Source: an uncultured Rikenellaceae bacterium
GTDB taxonomy: Bacteria > Bacteroidota > Bacteroidia > Bacteroidales > Rikenellaceae
Assembly: GCA_947054185.1 (NCBI GenBank)
Contig: CAMRVW010000016.1
Location: forward strand, 1 to 21,724
DNA length: 21,724 nucleotides
Direction: 5' to 3'
Shown here: piece after piece, positions 7,021-13,900 of the stretch
How the letters are laid out: each line of letters begins with the position of its first letter
Position numbering within the stretch: the first letter of the stretch is position 1
Position numbers and translations under genes: made by a program
Notes under the pieces: generated by a model
Told to the model about the DNA's origin: nothing
Seen by the model: only the letters and a program-made list of their open reading frames with translations
The model's database searches: none

Positions 7021-8439
7021 CTATTGGCGGACACAACGCACGCTATAACCGTCCTGCTTGAGGTACCAATCCACGAGTAAATCACTGCTATGGAAGTACA
7101 TGTAGTACGCGCCGTTAGTGTTAGACGTGTACGCAACCGACGACCAATAGTAGCCGCGCTGACCCGCGAGGTGCAACGTACCGTCCGAGTAGTTGCGGTA
7201 ACCGACAGCGGGAAACTCCAAACGTTTGGAATAATCGTTCTTATGAATAAATATCGTATATCCGTAATCGTCTTCGCTCCAGCCACCGCCATTTGATATG
7301 ATAGAACTGTTATATAAGTTCTGGAATTCTTGATGTCCCGGCAGGCGGTAACCCTCGGGGCAGGGATGGTCGGCCCATGAGAAAGCATATGATGCATAAT
7401 GTATCCACTCCCCGTCGGGGGTGGCGCCTGTTGGTTCCTTGCCGGTTGTGTTCCATGCCACGTTTATGCCCCACTGATAAAATTTACCGTGGCTCTCGGC
7501 GCGTATGCCGCTGCACTGTGAGGGCAGCTTGGTGGCAAAGGTGGCGCCGCCGGGGGCCTCACGCGGGTTGGCAAGGTTGAGGGGCATCCACTCGGTGCCG
7601 GCTATCTCAATTGTGCTGAAAGGGTCTATTTTTTCGTCGGGGTCAACAGGATTGGGGTTGGCATTTCCCGGGTTGTCAGGGTCGTCCGGGCCTTCGGTGT
7701 CGTCCGTATTGTCGGAGTCGTCGGTGTCAGGGTCATCGGTGCCTTTCACGCAACGGATATTATGGCCTAACTCTTTATTGCTGCCGGCCTGCGGGCCTGC
7801 ACCGCTCTGGTCGAAGAGCAGGTGATAGGCGCTGACGGAGCTATGCTCGACTGACGACCAATAGTAACCCCACGTGCCGGCAGCATACAGCTTGCCCGCC
7901 CCGTCGCGGTAACCGACAGCGGGGAACTCCAGACTTTTTGATGAGTCGTCATTGAAGGTGAATATCTTATATCCGTAATCGTCTTCGCTCCAGCCGCCGC
8001 CGTTTGACACGGTGGTGGTGTTATACAGGTTTTTGATCTCTTTATCTGTCGGCAGGCGGTAACCTTTGGGGCAGGGTTGGTCGGTCCAGTCAGAGGGCCA
8101 TTCGGATGTGTTCCACTTGCCGTCGGGGGTGGCTCCGTTTATGCTCTCGCCCAGGGTGTTCCAGGCCACGTTGATACCCCACTGATAGAGCTTGCCGTGG
8201 CTCTCTAAGCGGGTGCCTGTGCACTCGGAGGGGAGCTTGGTGGCGAAAGTGGCGCCGCCCTCGGCCTGTTTGGGATTGGCAAGGTTGTATAACATCCATT
8301 CGGTGCCGCCTATATTGACGGTCTCGTATTTTACGGGCGGTTCTGTGTCCGTGCCGGTGTCGTTTCCCTGTCCCGGTTCATCTTTCTTGCAGCCGGCAAA
8401 TGCCAGGGCCAGCAAGAGAAGTAAGGTCGCTTTTTTCAT
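7021..8439 (-). CDS. Lipoprotein with two FISUMP domains
   Basis: From the ATG at 8439 this is a 472-aa lipoprotein whose first 19 residues are identical to those of the downstream paralogue (lipobox AGC, Cys17). The frame stays open upstream to 8556, but the conserved signal peptide fixes the start. Two FISUMP units lie at about 36-231 (KYETVN subtype) and 274-472 (DPFSTI subtype), joined by an Asp-rich linker of about 40 residues. Its last unit ends YSVRCVRQ, like the five-domain protein. About 55 bases around the start codon are identical between the genes, which shows recent duplication or gene conversion. No convincing TAnnTTTG box was found upstream (a weak TATCTTG lies near 8522). Role unknown; probably a surface protein. 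Confidence 0.87.
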   Translation of the reverse strand: MKKATLLLLLALAFAGCKKDEPGQGNDTGTDTEPPVKYETVNIGGTEWMLYNLANPKQAEGGATFATKLPSECTGTRLESHGKLYQWGINVAWNTLGESINGATPDGKWNTSEWPSDWTDQPCPKGYRLPTDKEIKNLYNTTTVSNGGGWSEDDYGYKIFTFNDDSSKSLEFPAVGYRDGAGKLYAAGTWGYYWSSVEHSSVSAYHLLFDQSGAGPQAGSNKELGHNIRCVKGTDDPDTDDSDNTDDTEGPDDPDNPGNANPNPVDPDEKIDPFSTIEIAGTEWMPLNLANPREAPGGATFATKLPSQCSGIRAESHGKFYQWGINVAWNTTGKEPTGATPDGEWIHYASYAFSWADHPCPEGYRLPGHQEFQNLYNSSIISNGGGWSEDDYGYTIFIHKNDYSKRLEFPAVGYRNYSDGTLHLAGQRGYYWSSVAYTSNTNGAYYMYFHSSDLLVDWYLKQDGYSVRCVRQ

Positions 8440-9067
8440 GACGGTTTGTTTTTTATGTGTTGCGATTATCTGTTGCATGCGGGTGTGAATGGGAGGGATA
8501 ATGTCCGTTGGGTCGGGCGGCAAGATATGCGGCCCGGCCACGGCATATGAGGGCACGACAGAGCGCTCCTTGCGTGGGGGCAGGGAGTTTTTCTCTCGTT
8601 ACTATAATTTATATGTGGTGTGTGCGCCGCATTTGAGAGTGCGGGCGGCAAAATGTTGTGTTTGCGGGTGGACGAGACGAGGGGTGAAACAGGTTCTTTG
8701 AGGGCTGTTTTAGTGCTTATGGGATGCTTTCGGATGTTTCGGGTGCTTAAAATCCCCCCCCCCTCCCATGGCGGCGGCCGCAAGAGGCCTTAAAAAGGGG
8801 CGCGGGACGATCGCCGACAGGGGTGGTCATGACATGTGCCGCGGTGTAAGCGATTGATATTTGCGATGCACTTTTCATGACGGTTCGGGTTGGTGATTCG
8901 TTTCTCAATTGGAGCGACAGATTGGCTCCGCTTTTAATATCTGCAAATTAACTGAAAAATGACTCATGGTGCAAGTGCTTTTCAAAAAATGTCGCCCAAG
9001 GGATGAAAATTTTTTATCTTTAACCTGTCGTTTAAGATACTCCCGCTCGGCAAAACCCAAACTATCG
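8440..9067. other. Long intergenic region with a C10 tract
   Basis: No supported gene lies in this stretch. It holds a run of ten C (8754-8763), a GGAGC/GCTCC hairpin at 8911-8929 followed by CTTTTAAT, and an interrupted palindrome TATCTT...AAGATA at 9015-9039. A CTTTTCATGACGGTT motif at 8874-8888 resembles the start region of the FISUMP genes (CTTTTTTCATGACGGT) but leads into no lipoprotein signal, so it may be a decayed remnant. Confidence 0.45.
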
Positions 9068-9099
9068 TTTGCTTTTGCCCTCGCTTAATCGTATCTTTG
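9068..9099 (+). promoter_or_regulatory. Asparaginase promoter (TTTG-N20-TATCTTTG)
   Basis: A -33 TTTG at 9068-9071 and a -7 TATCTTTG at 9092-9099 have the 20-base spacing typical of Bacteroidetes housekeeping promoters. Transcription would start near 9106, leaving a leader of about 145 bases before the ATG at 9250. Confidence 0.7.
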
Positions 9100-9249
9100 T
9101 GAAATAAAAGAAGTGTTTGCGGGGGGCGCTTTCGATGTCGTGACGTGGCGGGTCGTCTTTGTGCGGGACAGAGGTTTCGTGCAGGGGTGTATGGGCTTTC
9201 GGCACGGCGGGGTGATGAACAGATAACAGTTGACAAAAAAGAGAGGGTT

Positions 9250-10290
9250 ATGGATAGCTCGGTACTTATAATTTACACAGGCGGAACCATAGGCATGAAG
9301 ACCAATCCCGAGACAGGGGCGTTGGCGCCGTTCAACTTCGACCGTATAGAGGCGGAGGTGCCCGAGCTCAAGACTTTCGGCATAAAGATAGACACGCTCA
9401 CCTTTTCGCCGCTTATAGACTCGTCTAACATAACGCCCGCCGAGTGGGTGCGCATGGCCGACACCATAAAGGAGCATTATGATGCCTATGACGGCTTTGT
9501 GGTGTTGCACGGCACCGACACCATGTCATACTCGGCGTCGGCCCTCAGTTTCATGGTGCAAAACCTGGCCAAGCCCATAATATTCACCGGCAGCCAGATA
9601 CCCATAGGGGTGCCGCGCACCGACGGCAAGGAAAACCTCATAACCTCGGTGGAGATTGCCGCGGCCAAAGACCAGGATGGCAAAGCCCTGGTGCCCGAGG
9701 TGTGCGTATGCTTCGAAAACAACCTCTTCAGAGGCAACCGCACATCCAAGTTCAGCGCCGACCACTTCAACGCCTTCCGCTCATACAACTATCCGCCGCT
9801 TGCCGTGGCAGGCATAGACATAAAGTATAACTATCCTTACATCGCCAAGCCGCAGGGGGGAGGAGCGCCGTTCGACATAGCGGCCGCCTTTTCGCCCGAT
9901 GTGGCATCGTTGAGGCTCTTCCCGGGCATATCGTCTGCAACGGTGGCAGGGGTGCTGTCAAACCCAGAGGTGCGCGGCGTGGTGATAGAGACATTCGGTT
10001 CGGGCAACGCCCCCATGCATGACTGGTTTTTAGAACAGATAGAGCGGGCCATAGCCCGTGGTGTGATAATACTGAACGTGACCCAGTGTCTTACCGGCAG
10101 TGTCAATATGGAGATATACGACACAGGCAAGGCGTTAAAGTCGTTGGGTGTGATAAGCGGCGGTGACATGACCATAGAGACGGCCATAACCAAGATGATG
10201 TATCTGCTGGGTAAAAAACTCGCCCCCGAAGAGACCGCACGTCTGTTGGCCACTTCGCTCAGGGGCGAGCTCACAATGCCTTCGGTTTAG
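9250..10290 (+). CDS. ansA: Type I (cytoplasmic) L-asparaginase
   Basis: This 346-aa enzyme hydrolyses L-asparagine to aspartate and ammonia. The first signature YTGGTIGM gives nucleophile Thr13, and the second, HGTDTMSYSAS, gives Thr89 and Asp90. Lys167 in RGNRTSK matches the catalytic lysine of the E. coli AnsA type. There is no signal peptide and the length fits the type I family. The frame is open upstream to 9145, but the family start matches MDSSVLIIYTGG at 9250. It has its own well-spaced promoter and ends 6 bases before the convergent lipocalin-like gene. The likely role is asparagine catabolism or nitrogen supply. Confidence in the family is very high; the symbol is by analogy. Confidence 0.95.
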   Translation: MDSSVLIIYTGGTIGMKTNPETGALAPFNFDRIEAEVPELKTFGIKIDTLTFSPLIDSSNITPAEWVRMADTIKEHYDAYDGFVVLHGTDTMSYSASALSFMVQNLAKPIIFTGSQIPIGVPRTDGKENLITSVEIAAAKDQDGKALVPEVCVCFENNLFRGNRTSKFSADHFNAFRSYNYPPLAVAGIDIKYNYPYIAKPQGGGAPFDIAAAFSPDVASLRLFPGISSATVAGVLSNPEVRGVVIETFGSGNAPMHDWFLEQIERAIARGVIILNVTQCLTGSVNMEIYDTGKALKSLGVISGGDMTIETAITKMMYLLGKKLAPEETARLLATSLRGELTMPSV

Positions 10291-10296
10291 TGAGGG

Positions 10297-10713
10297 CTAT
10301 CTCAATCTTTTGAATGTCGTTCTCAGAGGCTCGAAAGAGGTGCCGTCTTCGTTGACTATGTCTTCGGTGGTGAGCACAAGCTCTTTCTTGTTGAGCTTTA
10401 TGATGTATGAGGCGTTGATATCCATTATCTTCAATATCTTCACCGAGTCTATTATCTCATAAGGCGTTATTGCCGCGTTGGCCGGTATGGTGTCGAAGTC
10501 GCTTCCGGAGGTCACGAAGGTGTCGTCGTCGAAGAGCCAGTATTGGGGTATGGCTATCTCGCCCGACGATACGTTTGTCCAGTTGCCGTTGTTGTCGACG
10601 GTCTGAGCCTCTGTCAAAACCCATTTGCCTTTGAGGGTGCTGCCGTCAAAATCGGAGGTGCATGATGCGGCCGTGACCGACAATGCACAAAGTATTAAAA
10701 ACAATCTTCCCAT
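10297..10713 (-). CDS. Small lipocalin-like lipoprotein
   Basis: This 138-aa protein starts with a lipoprotein signal (MGRLFLILCALSVTAASC, lipobox cysteine at 18), so it should be anchored in the envelope. The mature part, with LKGKWVLTEAQ near its start followed by alternating beta strands (YWLFDDDTFV, SYIIKLNKKELVLTTED), resembles the small lipocalin-like lipoproteins common in Bacteroidales; no ligand can be named. It converges on the asparaginase gene with only 6 bases between the stops and no terminator between. Its TATCTTTG -7 box ends exactly 20 bases before the ATG, as in the alpha-2-macroglobulin and PASTA genes here. Confidence 0.75.
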   Translation of the reverse strand: MGRLFLILCALSVTAASCTSDFDGSTLKGKWVLTEAQTVDNNGNWTNVSSGEIAIPQYWLFDDDTFVTSGSDFDTIPANAAITPYEIIDSVKILKIMDINASYIIKLNKKELVLTTEDIVNEDGTSFEPLRTTFKRLR

Positions 10714-10733
10714 AAGTTGATCAATTCACTGAA

Positions 10734-10741
10734 CAAAGATA
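10734..10741 (-). promoter_or_regulatory. -7 box of the lipocalin-like lipoprotein gene
   Basis: The minus strand reads TATCTTTG, 20 bases before the start codon. A TTG at 10758-10760 is somewhat close (16 bases) for a -33 element. Confidence 0.6.
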
Positions 10742-10941
10742 TAAAATTATTTCTTTACAATCCACGTGGGCAGACCGCTTTTTGTCGAGTCATCAGGGGT
10801 GGTGATGCGGTTTTTGTTACGCTTTCCCATGTTGCCTGTGGCGGGATTGAGGGTTGCCAAGGACAGATGCCGGGGGAGAAATCGGTTGCCGGCCCAATAC
10901 TAAACTAAGGGTATTGCTTGTGCGGTGGGCTTGTGAGGGGG

Positions 10942-10983
10942 AATAAAAAATGGCAAGACGTTATTGTCTTGCCATTTTTTATT
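10942..10983 (-). terminator. Perfect 18-bp-stem terminator after the alpha-2-macroglobulin gene
   Basis: The arms at 10942-10959 and 10966-10983 are perfectly complementary (AATAAAAAATGGCAAGAC and its complement) around a 6-base loop. The A/T-rich outer stem gives a T-run on both strands, so it can act bidirectionally. It sits 13 bases past the stop of the large gene. Confidence 0.92.
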
Positions 10984-10995
10984 GTCACAGGGTGG

Positions 10996-13900
10996 CTATT
11001 CCACCGTCACCTGCGAGCTTGCCGTGTTGCTCGACAGCGAGTTGTCGTACATGGCGGCGCAGGTTGCCGGCGGCAGATAGAAGCGGCCCGAGTAAACGGC
11101 GCAAAGGTTAATCTTCACCGTCACCTGCGAGCCCGAGGGCAGGGCGTCTATGTAACTGTAAACCCTGTCGTCGCGTATGTCCTGATAAGAGAGGACGCCT
11201 GTGAGGTTGCCGGCGTTGTCGGTGTAACGGGTGTTGAGAATCTCCCATCCCGAGGGATATATCTGCGAGAGCACGATGTTGCGCACCATCCTCGCAGAGG
11301 TGTTCTTGACAACGGCCACAGAGGTGAAGTTCTCGCCCGGAGCCAGTCGTGTGATGTCGACCTCTTTGCCTGCGGCATTGAAGTAACGCACGTTGAGCTC
11401 CAAAGCACCCGACGAGGCCTCCACATTGCCGTTGCTTACTGTGCCGCCGGTTATTACGCGGGCGAAGACGGTGCCTTTGCCTTTGTTGGCAATCTCAATG
11501 TCGGCCTCAGAGCTGCCGCCGCTTATGATCTCTTGGCTCCATAGGTGTTTGGTGGTCGACACCTTGCCTTTTTGGCCCCCTATGCGGTATGTGAGGTTGA
11601 GTTCGTCGCCTTGTTTGACACCTTCGAGCTGCTTGGATATGGCCAGCAGGGCATAGGCGGTGCTCTGGGTGCTCAGCCAGTCGGCCGACGAGAGCTGCGA
11701 CGCTATGTCGGACGACAGTTCTGCCGCCTCGGCCTCTTGTCCGGTGGCGGTCAGTGCCAGCAGAGCCACGGCCCGGTCGCGCAGGGGGCTGCCGAATGTC
11801 AGGTCGTCACCACCGTTGTTGCCGTTTGCCTCGGTGGTCTTTCCCAGAAGCTCCAGCGCTATATCCTTGCGGCCGGTAAGTGCATAGGCCATGGCCAGCA
11901 TGCGGCGTGATGTGAGCGTGAGCGACGATTGCTCGCGCAGGCGGTTCATGGCGCCCTTGTCGGGACTGCCGTTGAGTGCCAGCACATAGAGACGATAGGC
12001 CTGCGTCTGCTCTTCAGAGAGGCGCTCGGGGTTATGTCTGTTGTAACGCCATGCCGCCGTCTGACGCCTGATGCTGGCTAAGGCGCTCTTCTTTATGGCT
12101 GCGGGCACGTCATAGCCGGCAGCTGCCGCCTCGGTGAGGAAGTGAATGGCATAGGCGGTGCCCCAGGCGTTACCGTCGCTGGAGCCCGGCCAGTAACCGA
12201 ACGACCCCTCGGAGGTCTGGTAAGAGCGCATGCGTCGTATGGTCTCGGTGACGGCACTCTGGCACATGGCGGCCTGTTGTTCGCTGAGGTCTGTGAGTTT
12301 TGGCAGATAGAGCTGCGGGAATGCCTTCGAGGTTATCTGCTCGATGCAGCCGTGGGGATAGTCTATCAGATAGTCGAGGTGGCGCGACAGGTCTATGGGC
12401 GGTATGTCGGAAAGTTCGAGCGTGAGGGTGCCGGTGCCGGCATCACCTGGCAGCTCTATCTTGCGCGAGAGTTTGCCCGAGGGCTCTATCTTGAATGTCC
12501 GGGCCGACATTACGGGGGTCGATATGGAGCGCACATCTATCTCGGTGTGGTAAACGGCGCTCCGGCCCTTGGCCGTGGCCGTCAGTTTGACGCTGCCTCT
12601 CCCCGGGGTGTCGCCGGTTTTGATGCGGAACGATACTGTCTTGTCGCCCGCCTTGTCGAACGACACGCTCTTTTTGGCCGGCCCCGTCACCTTCATCTCC
12701 TCGGAGCACTCTATGGCAACGTTTACCGTGCCTATGCCATCTTCGGTGGCGAAGACCGTTGCGGCCACCTCCATCTCTTCGCCCACGCCTATTACGCGCG
12801 GCATGGTGCCCAACAACATCACAGGCTTGTTGACCATGATGCTCTTGTGGCCGTTGCCGTAAGCCTTGCCGTTGCCGGCCACCACCATCACGCGCACACG
12901 TCCGTTATAGTTGGGCATCTTGAATATATGGCTCTGTTTGTCTCCTGCCGATAGGGTGAAGGGGCCTTCGAAGAGAGCCACGGGGGTGAAACGGTTGACA
13001 ATGGTCTTGGCGCCGCCCTCCAAGGCGTCGTCGCCGCCGATGCTGAACATGCGGCTTATGCGTCCGCCGTAAGCGCCGGCCACATATTTGTAAATGTCCC
13101 ATGTTTTTACGCCTAACGCCTCGCGCGCGTTGAATGCGGCAAAGGGGTCGGGGGTGGCAAAGCGTGTGAGGTCGAGCAACCCTTCGTCGACCACGGCAAT
13201 GGTGTATGACATGGGCGCGCCGTTCTTCTCAGAGACGGTGATGGTATATTGGCTCTCGGGCTCTATCTTGTCGGGTGCCGTGATGACGGGCTCCAGGCGG
13301 CTGTCGGGCGATATCACTCTCACGGGCACCACGCCGTACATGCGTATGGGCATGTCGTTGGCGGCGGCGTGAGGCTGAAGCAGCGTTACGCTTATATAGG
13401 CCGTGGGTTGCATCTTGTTGGTGGCGTCGAGTGTCACCGTGGTGGTGCCGTCGGTGCAGGCATGGTCGCTCACCGATAGCAGACGGGTGCCGTTTTCTAT
13501 GGCTATGATGGCGCGGCTGTCGGCCGACGAGGGGAAGGTGACGCCAATCTTGTCGCCGGGGGCATAACTCTCCTTGTCGGTGTTTATGGTGAGCATGGTG
13601 GCATATTCGCCGGCGGCGTCGGTGCGTCTGCCTGCCGACGCGGGCCAGTCGAAATAGCTCATGATGCCGGTGGAGTGGCCGCTCTCGTTGTCGGTGACGG
13701 TGATAAGATAGGTGCCCCACTCTCTGTTGCTGAAGTTGAGCTTGAACGAGGCCGTGCCGTCGGCGCCCGTGGTGACGGTGCGGGTGAGCACCGGTCTGTT
13801 ATAAGAGCCCGAGGTGTAATCGGCAAGGTAATTGTCGTCAGAGTTCCACCACCAATACCATTTCACCTTATATGCCTTGACCGTTAGTGCGGTACGGGCC

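Noticed and set aside
3699..8439. A diversity-generating retroelement acting on the FISUMP genes
   Set aside because: The variable window near the C-terminus is suggestive, but no reverse transcriptase or template repeat is present, the units differ by indels, and the changes are not restricted to adenine positions.
8440..8556. N-terminal extension of the two-domain FISUMP protein
   Set aside because: The conserved lipoprotein signal starting at 8439 is shared with the paralogue and would be buried by the extension.
9145..9249. N-terminal extension of the asparaginase
   Set aside because: The type I asparaginase N-terminus aligns with the Met at 9250, directly before the TGGTIG motif.
10717..10908. 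A 63-aa plus-strand frame upstream of the lipocalin-like gene
   Set aside because: It starts within the leader of the minus-strand gene, has no homology cue and no promoter of its own.
12142..12954. A 270-aa plus-strand reading frame opposite the alpha-2-macroglobulin gene
   Set aside because: It is a shadow of the GC-rich coding strand; its composition (many His, Arg, Gly) and lack of motifs argue against a gene.
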